Shown: positions 36,904-48,345, counted from the first letter of the stretch. The stretch is 64,000 nt of DNA from Nymphaea colorata (GCF_008831285.2 NC_045145.1:4378723-4442722); one strand, 5' to 3'. Notes: generated from the letters alone by a model not told the origin. Translations and numbers: made by a program.

Positions 36904-38615
36904 TTAAGAACGTGTGACCATAGGATGAGACGGTCTAGTAAGGGTATTGGGTAAGGCATTTGATGGGATTGGAGAAGGTGAGCTATGTGGCAATGGTGAA
37001 TGAAGGGTTGGTGAGCTAGGCGGCGATGGTGAGTTAAGGGCTGGCGACTCTGGTGGTGATAAAGGTAAGGGAGACATGGCTGGTGGTGGTAGAGTAGGAG
37101 CACAAAGGGGAGGTTCTAGTTCACTATTTTGAAGTTTCGCAACATCATGAGGGTTCACTTCAATGAGAGCAGGCTGGTTAGGTTGTGTGGTGACGGGAGA
37201 GAAAGACACTAGATCATGAGCAAAGTTGTAATTCAGTTGTGTGCTAGCCAAACCTTGATTGAAAGGAAAGCATTTTTCATCAAACACCACGTGTCTTGAA
37301 ATGTCCACCCGATTTGTCAATGGATAAAGGCAGCGATAACCTTTGTGTTGGTCACTATACCCTATGAAGACACATGGTAAAGATTTGGGTTCAAATTTGT
37401 GTTTGTTGTAGCTCTTGATGTAGGGAAAACATCTGCACCCAAAAGTCCTTAGGCAAGAATAGCCAGGAGGTTTATGAAATAAGCTGTCATATGGACTTAG
37501 CATTTGGAGCGTGGACGTCGACAACCGATTTATGAGCCAAACAGCTGTAGAAATGGCTTCCACCCAATGTTTTGCTGGTACATTACTATGAAACAGTAGA
37601 GTTAATCCAAGTTCAGTAACTGACCTGTGTTTCCGCTCCACCAACCCATTCTGTTCAGGTGTTTTCGGACACGCCTTGAGATGTTTTATTCCCCATTCTC
37701 TTAAATAAGAGAGAAATGCATTGCTATTAAATTCACCACCTTCATCACTTTGAAAAATTTTTACAGATTTTCCAAATTGCGTACTCACCATCTTATAAAA
37801 TTCCATAAACTTTGCAAAAAAATTAGACTTAGATTTTAATGGATAGATCCAAGAGTATCGAGAATGGTGATCAACAAAGAGAGCATAATATCGAAATTTT
37901 TGACATGAATCAATCGATGCTGGTCCCTAGAGATCACAATGAATTTTTTCAAAAGGTTCATAATATTCATCCTCTAATGGAAGAAAAGGCAAACGTGTTG
38001 CTTTTTCCAATAGACAACTTTGACAAATAGAAAACATAGATGCTTTTGCTGCTAAATTTATTCTACCCTTGGATGACAAAAATCAATGATCATAGCTAAT
38101 GGATGCCCGACCTGACTGTGCCAAATCTCTGAAGTTGCTGTCCTGAAACGATAAAAAAAGAATACTACCTTCGGTCTGGTCTTGAGCACATATAAATCTC
38201 CCTCTCTAGCTCCCTTGGCAATCGTCTGATTGGTTTCCTTATCCTTAATCACAAATGAATCAGATGTAATCTCAAAGACATAAGGCATAGAAGATGTAAG
38301 CTGACTTACGAAAATAAGGTTTTTCTTTATCGTAGGAACAACCAGCACATTATCAAGAGGAAGAGTCGTATTTCCAAGATCAAGATTAGTAGATGCAATA
38401 TGAGTTATCGGTAAATGCTGCCTGTTTCCAACCATAACTGAATCAGTTCCATGGTATTTAATGAGATGTTTGAGTGTACCTGGATCATCTGTAACATGAG
38501 AAGTTGCGCCAGCGTCCGGATACCAGTCTGCATTATTAGGATCAGCAACTTGAACAGTAGAAAAAATTTTGGAAGATCTTTGGGCTGATACGCCTGATTG
38601 AATCTGTGGTAGCAT
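36904..38615 (-). pseudogene. Element C protease-integrase
   Basis: The protease site reads WYPDAGATSHVT near 38530, with Ala in place of the usual Ser/Thr of the D-S/T-G triad. The integrase zinc-finger region begins at IWHSQVGHP near 38115, followed by a frame break around 38060-37810. The catalytic core then reads FQSDEGGEFNSNAF (second Asp) and TPEQNGLVERKHR (Glu), and ends in a serine/proline-rich linker at about 37100-36910. The linker is the same stretch that opens the internal region of element B. Confidence 0.87.
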
Positions 38616-39556
38616 TTGAATGTCGTGTGATTACTCAACCCACAAATTTGACATGCTGCTTTCACTGAAGACTGGGTGGTATTTCGCCCAGTGTTGGCTG
38701 GAGTATTGGTGGGATGAGATTGAGAAGCGGGTGGAAATCCACGTCCTCGTGAGTTGAAGTGAGGGTTGCTGTTTTTTCTGGCATAATGATCACGTCCTCT
38801 GTAATTGTGAGAGTAGGAGGGTTGAACCGGAACTTGCTAGCTTATGAACGCAGCATTAAGATTGAGTTGAAACCCATGGATGTTTTTCATGTTGTCGTGG
38901 CTTTCAAGCAGAGAGACAACATCAATATATGCAGGAATAGGAGGTCGAAGTATCGATGTCATAAACGATTCACTACTTGATCCAAGCCCATTTATGAGCC
39001 AATAAACTTTGTCTTGATCTGACAGAGGTTTCCCAATGGCTGCCAACTCATCACATATGGTTTTGAAACTTGTTATATACTCAGTAACAGTTTTATCTTG
39101 CTTTTGAAATGTCTGCAATTTTCTGTTTAACAGAAATTCTCGGTCTTTAGATTCTCTAGCAAAGACCATTATAAGAGCATTCCAAACTTCAGAAGAGATT
39201 TGGAGTCCGACCACAAGACCTAGCACTTCTTCAAAGAGTGATCCAGTGATCCACCCTCTAAGGAGTCGGTCTGATTTTTTCCAGGCAAGAAATTCTGGAT
39301 TTGGGATAGAACAGGCATCATCATTTTCAACAATTTCAATGGTGGAGGTCGGTTTGGAGATTTGTCCCTCTATAAAACCCATCGTTTCTTGGCTTTCAAT
39401 GAGTCCAAGCATTTGGGTTTTCCAAAGCAAGTAATTCTTGTGAGAGAGTTTGATAGAGACAAAATTTGCAATATTAACCGTTGAAGGATATGGATACTTA
39501 GTTGCCATGACGAACGAAGAGGATGATCCGGTCGAAGAGGATGCGCTGGAAGCCAT
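38405..39556 (-). pseudogene. Element C gag with zinc knuckle
   Basis: The likely start is the ATG at 39556 (MASSASSSTG), 40 bases after the primer site. The UBN2/retrotransposon gag domain includes LLWKTQMLGLIESQ and the helix ending SSEVWNALIMVFA. A TAG at about 38835 interrupts it after NAAFIS. The frame continues to a CCHC knuckle CQICGLSNHTTFKC near 38650. A shift then leads into the protease. Gag packages the element RNA. Confidence 0.88.
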
Positions 39557-39596
39557 GGAGAAATCGATAATCCTCACAGAGATGGCTCTGATACCA

Positions 39597-40019
39597 TGAA
39601 AGAAAAAATGCAAGACTAAGATTTTAAGCGGTTCGGATTAAAAAATCCTACATCCACTATCTCTCACACCAACTAGGCAATGGATGTGAGGTTCCCTTGA
39701 TGAGAGAATTTATACACGATTCTTGGAGGGATTGTTACAGATTTGTTTAAAATTCAAACAATCCTTCCTTGATTTTCTAGTTTCTATAATCCTTTCTTTC
39801 TCTTTTGATGAGGATACGTTGCCACTTTTCTTGCCAAGATTCCCTACCTTGTGAGGTGTTCTTTCTTGATTGATCACTTCAAATCTAATGGGTATAGTTG
39901 CCTTTTTGTTGGATTTGTTATGATCTTCATGATTTTCTTCATTCGTTGAGCTGGCATGATCTCCACAATTTCCTTCATCCGGTGGGCAGCTGTAACGATC
40001 AGCAGATTGTGCGTTAACA
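39597..40019 (-). repeat. 5' LTR of element C
   Basis: 423 bp, directly beside the primer-binding site. Contains a 101-codon open frame homologous to the LTR frames of element B, here fused upstream to LINE sequence. Confidence 0.9.
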
Positions 40020-41959
40020 TGCGAACGATGAGAGATCAGCAAGGCGGAGGAAGAGAGGAAGGGCAGAAAGCAGGTCGCACCAAAAGTGGGAGGGAGAGGT
40101 GTGAGAGATGGAAGTACTCCAAACACTAGGGAGAGGCAGGTCAAATTTGGAGCAAAAGAACAAGGTGATGAGAGAGTGCTCAGTTGCCAGACGCCACCAC
40201 CAAGAACACAAATAAGACTCACAAGCCTTACTAAGGTTGGTAATCCCAGCACCCCCAAGAAGACGCGGAAGGACAACCACATCCCAATGTGCAAGGTGAT
40301 CTGAAGGCCGATCACCATCCCAGATAAATTTACGAATGATCTTGTCAAACCTTTTCAGAACTGCCACCGGAGGTCGAAAGACTGCCAGAGCATGGAGGGG
40401 AACAGACGCATGACAGTGCTTAGTAAGAGTAATATGACCCGGGAGAGAAAGCAGTTTTCCCTGCCAACACTTGAGGCGATCAACAAGCTTCTGCTCCACA
40501 CCCTCCCAAAAGGAGGGTGCAGGAGGCGACAACATAATCTGAAGACCCAAGTATTCCATAGGCAGGCCAGTAGCCTTGCACCCAAAGCAAGCTTCCGCAA
40601 GAAGCACCGTGGCGGGATCTGCGTGAATGAGAGAAAGGTGACACTTAGAAGAATTAATAGAAAGACCTGAGATGAGCTCGAAAACTCGAAGGATAAGCCA
40701 AGTTCTCACAATCTATTGGCGGGAAGCAATGCCAAACAGCAATTCAGCAATTAAGTTGAAGGGGGGAGAGGGCCTGTAAGTGGGGCAGTGAGTGCGGAGT
40801 GAGGAAGCCTACGACTTCAGCGTGACGGAATAAACCTGAAAAGCATTCAGCAATTAAGTTGAAGTGCAACGGCGATAACGGACAACCCTGACGGAGGCCA
40901 CGACCTGGACAAAAGAAATCGCCACACAACCCATTGAAGGAGACCGCTAGCTGGGCCCCAGTGACAAGTGGAAGGATCTACTGCCTAAACGACGGACTAA
41001 AAGCAAGGTGCGTGAGGAGGTCAGAAAGAAACTCTCAACTGACTGAATCAAAAGCGTTACAGATGTCCAACTTAAGGATGAAGAAAGGAAGACGCAGTCA
41101 GTATAAGGAATGAACAACCTCATTGGCGAGAACTACAGCGTCCTGCAAACAGCGACTCTTGATAAAAGCAACCTGGAAGGGGTTAATGATAGACGGCAAA
41201 ACAGGTACATGCCATAAGGAAAGCAACTTAGCAATAATCTTGTAAGGAGTGCCTAAGATGGAGATCGGGCAAAAGTGAGTGACGTCCGTAGGGTTAGAAT
41301 GTTTAGGCACCAAGACACAAGTGACTTGATTAAATTCTTTAAGGAAGACAGAGTTGAATGAAAATTCATCTCAAAACTCAAACACATCGGCGCTATAAGC
41401 CTCCCAAAAGGTGCGAAAAAATTCAATAGGAAAACCATCAATGCCAGGCTCCTTACCAGAGCGAAGGGCCTAGACAGCGTTCTTGATCTCTTGGTGCCGG
41501 AAAGGCCGCTCAAGAGTGATCACGCACGAGATAGAGAGGGGGGAGAGGTGAAAATCCGGCAACGGGGCACGGAAGCGAAGGGGCTTAGAGTAGAAATCTA
41601 AAAAATGAGCGGTCAAAGCCGGGAGAATGTCATCACCAAGAAAAACCCTGTGTCCAATAACTATGGACTGGAGCAACATCTGACAGCGCCTTTGAGACGC
41701 GGCCAAGTGGAAGAATCTAAAGTTCTAGTCTATACGAAAGCCAACCCAACCTAGAACGCTGCTGCCAATAGATGGATTATCTAATGTGCCACTCCTGAGT
41801 AAGACACTGAAGGCAAAGGAGACGGGAAAACTGATCCGTAGAAATATTGTCAGAAGACTGGATGGATAGGATCTCCTCATCCCAAATGCTCACCTCAGAG
41901 AATTTGTCGCTCCAGAAAATGTGTTTCCAAGCGAGGACCTCCCTCCTGATGGAATGCAA
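40020..41959 (-). pseudogene. LINE 1 reverse transcriptase, decayed
   Basis: RT motifs are spread over several frames. They include FIKSRCLQDAVVLANEVVHS (about 41160), GRGLRQGCPLSPLHFNLIAE (about 40900-40850), then GLSINSSKCHLS and MEYLGLQIMLSPPAP (about 40660-40530). The FADD/YADD catalytic box expected between HLQ and the LLFG remnant is missing. In its place is a second copy of attcagcaattaagttgaag (40742-40761), whose original lies at 40845-40864. The element is dead in this copy. Confidence 0.85.
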
Positions 41960-42059
41960 CTTCCGTTAGAGCCTGAAGGCAGCCCACCTAGCATAGACAA
42001 TGCGAGCCGACCATTTAGGGACGACAGCCACAAAGGAATCACCACGAAGCCACCAAAGC

Positions 42060-42756
42060 TCAAAACGGAACCTGGCGCATGGTAACAGCCCTACCCCGAA
42101 GAAGGGAGAGGAGCAGCAGGTCATGATCAGACAAGTGTCTCGGTCCTAGAACCAAGGAGGACAAAGGAAAAGAAGAGAACATCTCAGGCGAGAGGAAAAC
42201 ACTGTCCAACCTACGAAAAATGGGAGGATTCCTATTGTTGGACCAAGTAAACTTACCATTACTCAGAGGCACGTCAAGGAGACCAAACTCTTCAATGAAC
42301 AAGCAAAAAGCAGACACAGACGGACCAGAAGTGACAGGGAAGGAAGAGTCAGCAGGGCTAAGCAAGCAATTGAAGTCCCCTACCAAAAGCCAAGGCGAAG
42401 ATGCAAGCTGACGAGCATGATGCAGCTCAGCCCACAGATGGCCGCGCAAAGCCCCAACGCAAGGGCCATATATTGCAGTAACTAAGATCGGGCCATTGGA
42501 CCAGAGACCATTGAGAGAAGCTGAGATCGAGTACCTACCAACATGCACAACAACCCCTGTAAGAGGCGAAGACCAAGCGAGAAGGATGCCACCAGCCGCC
42601 CCATTAGCCGATACGAACCCAAAAGACGGCTGACACATCAGAGTACGAATCAACCACGATAAGCACTGAAGGTCCATGCTATCGGACCCAAGAAGAGAGA
42701 TATCTACGCCGATAACGGGCACTCAGGCCCCGCACATTCCAACACGCAACCCTCAT
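42060..42756 (-). pseudogene. LINE 1 AP-type endonuclease
   Basis: It starts at ATG 42756 with MRVACWNVRGLSAR, the typical opening of plant LINE ORF2. That frame stops after 25 codons, and the rest of the domain continues in another frame from 42722. Motifs seen are GAAGGILLAWSSP, WLLVGDFNCLL, FTWSNNRNPPIFRRLDSVFLS and RHLSDHDLLLL. The Asn/Asp of GDFN and the Asp-His of SDH are catalytic in this family. A segment between the start and the GAAGG motif appears deleted. Confidence 0.88.
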
Positions 42757-43175
42757 GGGGAAACCACGCGAAGCGACGTACGCCTGGCCGTCCTAGCAGC
42801 ACCGGGAGGTAGGAAGGAGGTTGCGGAAGCCCCAAACCTACGCAATTCCCACCGCAACCTGGCTAGGCTGGAGTGGGAGGGCGGCGCAACAGTGGCATCC
42901 AATGAAGCACACAGGATATCAAGTTGCTCCTGCGGGAGAGAGACCATAAGAGCGGCTAGCACATCCGGAAGGGAGATGCCTAGCTCAACATCTAACAAGG
43001 GAGGGACAGGCGGCAACCTGTCAGGTAGGAGGGGACAAACAGTTGGTCTAGTGGTGGGACCAGGCAACCAAGCAGGCGAGAGAGGGGGGGCGGGTAGTGG
43101 TGGACACAGAATGATGATGCAGGGTAGGGGAAAAAGTGTCGACACAAGGGAAGTGGGTGGGGGTAGGGCTAACAT
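42753..43175 (-). pseudogene. LINE 1 ORF1-like C-terminal region
   Basis: A 140-codon proline-rich frame lies immediately upstream of the endonuclease. Its TGA stop overlaps the ATG of the endonuclease frame (ATGA at 42756-42753). No RRM or zinc knuckle is visible in the preserved part. Assignment to ORF1 is by position. Confidence 0.5.
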
Positions 43176-43330
43176 GGGGAAGGGGTAGGTAGGCGGGGTT
43201 GCGAGGACAGCCGCAAGAGAGAGAGAGAGAGAGAGAGCAGGCTCTGTTGCAGAAGCAACTACTTGGAAGAGGAGAACTGATCGGAAATCTTTCTCGCATA
43301 AGGAACAACTTGAACGAGAATCCCCAAAGC

Positions 43331-43540
43331 ATGGTCATTCCACATGCTTTAGTTATCCCTTTTGGTGCCCAACTCCACGTTGCTCCTCAAATGGAGCTCT
43401 CACATCATCTAGGCAGACATATGATGGCAGAGCTGCCCGAAAACTTTTGCAGCGACTATGTTGGAAGAATCCAGATGGTGACCCTACCGGACGGCTTAGC
43501 TAGTGATGAGGACCGCCAAGATAGAGTTGAAGTATTTTGA
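43331..43540 (+). pseudogene. Trimmed UGT exon 1, tandem unit 1
   Basis: A 69-codon frame starts MVIPHALVIPFGAQLHVAP. The catalytic-His motif has diverged (GAQLH for GQGH). About 16 residues are deleted after SHHL, so that it joins directly to GRHMMAELPENF. It then follows the UGT exon (YVGRIQMVTLPDGLASDEDR) before diverging to VEVF and a stop. It lacks the remaining acceptor domain and all of exon 2. Confidence 0.88.
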
Positions 43541-44020
43541 GAATTATTTAAAAAGAAATATTTTTTAATCTTTTAACTTTTCTTTTTTATTTTTTTGTCC
43601 CTACAAAAATTCTTTTTAGTTTCAAAAGTTTTTCGCTTGGTAAGCGTACTGGCACACAAAAAGTTTGTGGTGCATATAAACAGCTTCGCTGTGCACAATA
43701 GTGTGCAAAGACCAAAACACTTGTTTGTAAAAAAAAGTGCGAAAGTCATAAATGGGCATTACTTAATAAAAAAATTCAAAACTGCTCCAACCCCCTTTGG
43801 TGCAAACTTGTTGCTTGCCCTGAATTGTGCACACAACTCAACCTCCCCCAGGCTCCTACCGGGATACTAGAGGAACCCGTCTCTCTTAGATGGTGCCATT
43901 AAGTGTTTGTTTGACAATTGTAACAATATGCTACTATCTCAGAAGCAACTACTTGGAAGAGGAGAACAGATCGGAAATCTTTCTCGCATAAGGAACAACT
44001 TGAACGAGAATCCCCAAAGC

Positions 44021-44230
44021 ATGGTCATTCCACATGCTTTAGTTATCCCTTTTGGTGCCCAACTCCACGTTGCTCCTCTCATGGAGCTCTCACATCATCT
44101 AGGCAGACATATGATGGCAGAGCTGCCCGAAAACTTTTGCAGCGACTATGTTGGAAGAATCCAGATGGTGACCCTACCGGACGGCTTAGCTAGTGATGAG
44201 GACCGCCAAGATAGAGTTGAAGTATTTTGA
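44021..44230 (+). pseudogene. Trimmed UGT exon 1, tandem unit 2
   Basis: The same 69-codon frame as unit 1, except Leu for Gln in VAPLMELSHHL, which is the residue found in the intact gene. Non-functional fragment. Confidence 0.88.
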
Positions 44231-44710
44231 GAATTATTTAAAAAGAAAATTTTTTTAATCTTTTAACTTTTCTTTTTTATTTTTTTGTCCCTACAAAAAT
44301 TCTTTTTAGTTTCAAAAGTTTTTTGCTTGGTAAGCGTACCGGCACACAAAAAGTTTGTGGTGCATATAAACAGCTTCGCTGTGCACAATAGTGTGCAAAG
44401 ACCAAAACACTTGTTTGTAAAAAAAAGTGCGAAAGTCATAAATGGGCATTACTTAATAAAAAAATTCAAAACTGCTCCAACCCCCTTTGGTGCAAACTTG
44501 TTGCTTGCCCTGAATTGTGCACACAACTCAACCTCCCCCAGGCTCCTACCGGGATACTAGAGGAACCCGTCTCTCTTAGATGGTGCCATTAAGTGTTTGT
44601 TTGACAATTGTAACAATATGCTACTATCTCAGAAGCAACTACTTGGAAGAGGAGAACAGATCGGAAATCTTTCTCGCATAAGGAACAACTTGAACGAGAA
44701 TCCCCAAAGC

Positions 44711-44920
44711 ATGTTCATTCCACATGCTTTAGTTATCCCTTTTGGTGCCCAACTCCACGTTGCTCCTCTCATGGAGCTCTCACATCATCTAGGCAGACAT
44801 ATGATGGCCGAGCTGCCCGAAAACTTTTGCAGCGACTATGTTGGAAGAATCCAGATGGTGACCCTACCGGACGGCTTAGCTATTGATGAGGACCGCCAAG
44901 ATAGAGTTGAAGTATTTTGA
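44711..44920 (+). pseudogene. Trimmed UGT exon 1, tandem unit 3
   Basis: The same frame with MFIPH at the start and AIDEDR for ASDEDR. Non-functional fragment. Confidence 0.88.
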
Positions 44921-45320
44921 GAATTATTTAAAAAGAAATATTTTTTAATCTTTTAACTTTTCTTTTTTATTTTTTTGTCCCTACAAAAATTCTTTTTCGT
45001 TTCAAAAGTTTTTTGCTTGGTAAGCGTACTGGCACACAAAAAGTTTGTGGTGCATATAAACAGCTTTGCTGTGCAGAATAGTGTGCAAAGACCAAAACAC
45101 TTGTTTGTAAAAAAAAGTGCGAAAGTCATAAATGGGCATTACTTAATAAAAAAATTCAAAACTGCTCGAACCCCCTTTGGTGCAAACTTGTTGCTTGCCC
45201 TGAATTGTGCACACAACTCAACCTCCCCCAGGCTCCTACCGGGATACTAGAGGAACCCGTCTCTCTTAGATGGTGCCATTAAGTGTTTGTTTGACAATTG
45301 TAACAATATGCTACTATCTC

Positions 45321-45742
45321 ATAAACCTGCCTTAACAATTAGATGTAGTACTGTAACACAATGTTTAATGCATATATCCCATTTTTTTTTTACATGTAAC
45401 TGGAATAGTAACAGCTCATTATTGTTACCAACCAGCTACTAAAGAAACCCACTACTGCAATGGTCACACTGAGCTCATCAGTATTGTTTTGAAAGATGGC
45501 AAAGTTGCCCCAGAAGGTATTCATCGAGAAGCGCCCTTGCAGGGCAATATCACTGCTCAGGGGTGCACTTTTCCTCATATTGCGACCGATTGTGTGTTTA
45601 CGCTTTATATTGCATGAGTTTTACGTGTTTACTCTCTTTATTGTCTGACTCCATGTGGTAAGCATTACAATCGGTTTATGTGTAGGTCTATAGACTGATA
45701 ATTAGAAGTGGATCGTACTGCTTGGTTTATTGTTATCTCTTC

Positions 45743-45778
<36 letters not shown>

Positions 45779-46176
45779 AAAAATTAAGATATATTGGGTT
45801 GCCTTGACTCCTACCTGTCGAATAATGTTACCCCTTGTTTAAGAAAGGATTTAGGCTATACTCAATGCACTACGATTTTTTCAGTCTTAATGTTTTCAGG
45901 TCAGGGTGGAGAAACCTGGGTCTTCTTGGAGCATAGGCCATGCACCAGCTTCGCATGCAACTTCTTGTATTGCTTGAAAAGTGCAAAAGCTTGGACCATA
46001 CACAAATCACAGGTTAACATTTAGCAGTACTCTTACCCAACACAACATACAATCATTTGTTGAAAGTAGTTGTGTGAATAGCATTGCCACATTCTTAATA
46101 TTCTAAGTCCAAGCGAGAAGGCACATCATAATCCCTGTCAATGAAATTTCAATGAAATAAGCGACGGTGATTGCAT

Positions 46177-46219
<43 letters not shown>

Positions 46220-47034
46220 TTAATTTTTAGATTAAAAGTAAGCTAAATTTACAAAAAACAATGTTTAAACCCTTATTATAATTTATAGAACCTATAAATG
46301 GGCAGGAAGAGAGTTTTGAGCATGAAAATTAAGTATGTTTATGGAATTTGATCAAACCACAAGAAGGGTGACTTGCGTGTTCTGGACTTTCCACCTATGA
46401 CCGAAGGGAAGGGGGCTGGCAGGGGCCATGTTCCCTCCTTATATTTTGGGAACAAAATTATGCTTATATCTTTTAAAATTTTTTAATTTAGCACATTTAA
46501 ATATGTGATGTGATTTGGATCAGATTTAATTTTAAATAAATATCTTATATCTAATGCTCTTGCCTTTTGAAAATCGGCCAAGTTGAGTTCAAAATTGATA
46601 TTCAGATTCGAATTTTGAAATTGGAGTTCAGATTAAATTCGAATAAGACTTTTCTTTGTTCGTATTTGAATCCAAATTCAAATCAGATATGTGAATATTT
46701 GAAAAGGCAGATACAGTTAAATGTATATTTCGATTTGAATCCAATCTGTTGATATCCCCACCAATGTCCTACCACAATTGACTAATGCCATCCGAAGTGC
46801 CAAAATTTAGTTGCTCAATGCTATATTTATTTATTAATTTCTTCCTCGGTGTTGCTTTTCACCCGCATTTGTTTCTATATTTTACTTTGCAGTAGTTTGA
46901 AATAAAGACTCACCAAGGAACAACAGTTGATGGTGTTTTTTAATGAAAAGAAGAAAGGTGAAACAATGTTCAACAACGAAAAACTAAATGGGCAACAATA
47001 GAGCTCAAGAAAATGGGAAACCAAAAATAGGATA
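45321..47034. other. No recognisable gene; two TA microsatellites
   Basis: AT runs lie at about 45744-45776 and 46180-46216. Around 46520-46760 is the degenerate attcgaatcc/aaattcaaat-type repeat that also occurs near 1020-1260, 12800-13150 and 61300-61520. No coding frame is convincing. Confidence 0.55.
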
Positions 47035-48015
47035 GGGGCTTCGAATGGTTGCAGGCTAGCGATGCAAACTCAAAATTCTTCCATGAATTGGTTAATAACA
47101 AAAGATGCAAGAACAAGATCAATGCTAAAGCGATAGACGGCCAGCAATATGAGGAGGACTCTTAGATTATGGAGAGCTTTGCAATGTACTTTGAAAACCT
47201 GGTTGGTGAAGACTACAATTCTGGCCAGATCTTTTGGGACCCCATGGAAGGGACTTTAGCCACCTTTGAGGAAAATCAAGCGGTCATGAGGCTAATCACG
47301 GATGAAGAAATTCATTAGTCTATAGTGCGTGTATATCCAACTGAGCTTTAGGACCGGATGGCTTCCCTAACAAATTCTATCAGTCCTCTGAGAAATTGTC
47401 TGACCTGAGCTCACTAATTCCATCCGAAGTGTTTTTTTGAGCTCACTTAGAAAATTTTGGTGCATTGTCGATGACTCTTACAAATTCTTCATGCATCGTC
47501 GATGACATCGTCGATGACACTTTAGAAACTGTTCAGTCCTCTTGGCATGTCGTTAAGGGTTTTTAAGATACTAAAATATGAAATATTAAAGATTTCAAAT
47601 ATGAATGGACATTGAACCAAGTACCGGACGGTTATAAAGTTGATAGTTTGGCCCAGCCTGGTAACTAAGCGGGCTGAGCTTGGGCCGCTGATAAGAACTT
47701 CGGGCCATCCTAAGCTCGACTTTGCAGAGCGTCAGGCGAGCCCGACCCAGTCTGAACTTGATTTTGTAGAGAGAGGCTATCCCAGCCCAGCCCGATGCCT
47801 AAGTTTGACATTTATTTATAACTATGTGGTGGGAGCCAGCCTACTTTATCATCATCGTCTCTTAATTTAGCCTAAATACTCAATTTGAATCAGAAAATAG
47901 TGATGGTAATACCTTTCTTTTACATACACAATTTCATTTCAAAAGACAAGGGAGGAAAAGTTTGGAACTCCATATTTCATAATATAATTAACGGAGCCTC
48001 GACCAGTCCATTTTA

Positions 48016-48345
48016 TGAAAGGAATGAAAGAGTATTCAGAGATTTTTAAAGTGGTTCACCTATTAAGGCTACATCCACGATGCAGGGACTCTCACACACT
48101 ACCGTGGTTCCTGCTTTCCTTTTATATACTCTGTTGCTTTACAATGGATGGGGATAACCTTTCCAGTTTTAACAGACTCGATAAGGTTTCCCCTTTCAGT
48201 TACATCCTCTTTACATGAGGATGGATTACATGCTAACGTGGTTCCACATTTGGTGGAGCTGATGTAACCAACTGCACGTTCATTGTTGGTGGAGCTGATG
48301 TAACCAACACCACGTTCAGTGTGATTAGAACGAGGGTCTTTCACA
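48016..48345 (-). repeat. 3' LTR of element D
   Basis: 330 bp, next to the polypurine tract. It contains a short internal repeat ggtggagctgatgtaaccaa occurring twice near 48253 and 48290. Confidence 0.9.

Larger units (their letters stand above)
34845..40019 (-). mobile_element. Ty1/copia element C, near full length, inside LINE 1
   Basis: It reads on the minus strand. The 5' LTR is 39597-40019 and the 3' LTR 34845-35300, both TGTTAACGCAC to TTTCA on that strand. A perfect primer site TGGTATCAGAGCC (39596-39584) adjoins the 5' LTR, and the polypurine tract agattgaaggggga adjoins the 3' LTR. Gag, zinc knuckle, protease, integrase, reverse transcriptase and RNase H occur in copia order, with only a few stops and shifts. 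The flanking five bases (gagat and tgcga on the plus strand) do not match, so the target duplication is lost or displaced. Same family as element B. Confidence 0.94.
34150..43237 (-). mobile_element. LINE (L1-type) retrotransposon 1, interrupted by copia element C
   Basis: It reads on the minus strand from about 43.2 kb. In order it carries a proline-rich ORF1-like region, an AP-type endonuclease (42756-42060), reverse transcriptase pieces (about 41960-40690), a C-terminal part to 40020 and, after the copia insertion, the zinc-binding RT-associated domain (34844 to about 34157). Both outer ends are approximate. The 5' end meets a UGT leader-like sequence (gagcaggctctgttgcag) at about 43233. 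The 3' end is near a gagagagagaaagag tract at 34163, and no poly(A) tail is obvious. Many frameshifts and stops are present. Confidence 0.85.
43251..45320 (+). repeat. 690-bp tandem triplication carrying a trimmed UGT exon 1
   Basis: Three head-to-tail units of exactly 690 bp (43251-43940, 43941-44630, 44631-45320) begin agaagcaactacttgg and end ctactatctc. They differ at only a handful of positions by eye. Each contains a UGT exon-1 fragment followed by about 400 bp of unrelated AT-rich sequence with a conserved 91-codon frame of no known family. The upstream flank (gagcaggctctgttgc) resembles the UGT leader at 54553-54572. Confidence 0.95.

Noticed and set aside
43199-43330. N-terminal extension MRGQPQERERERE of tandem unit 1
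   Set aside because: Translation of the GA repeat at the LINE junction. Units 2 and 3 lack it.
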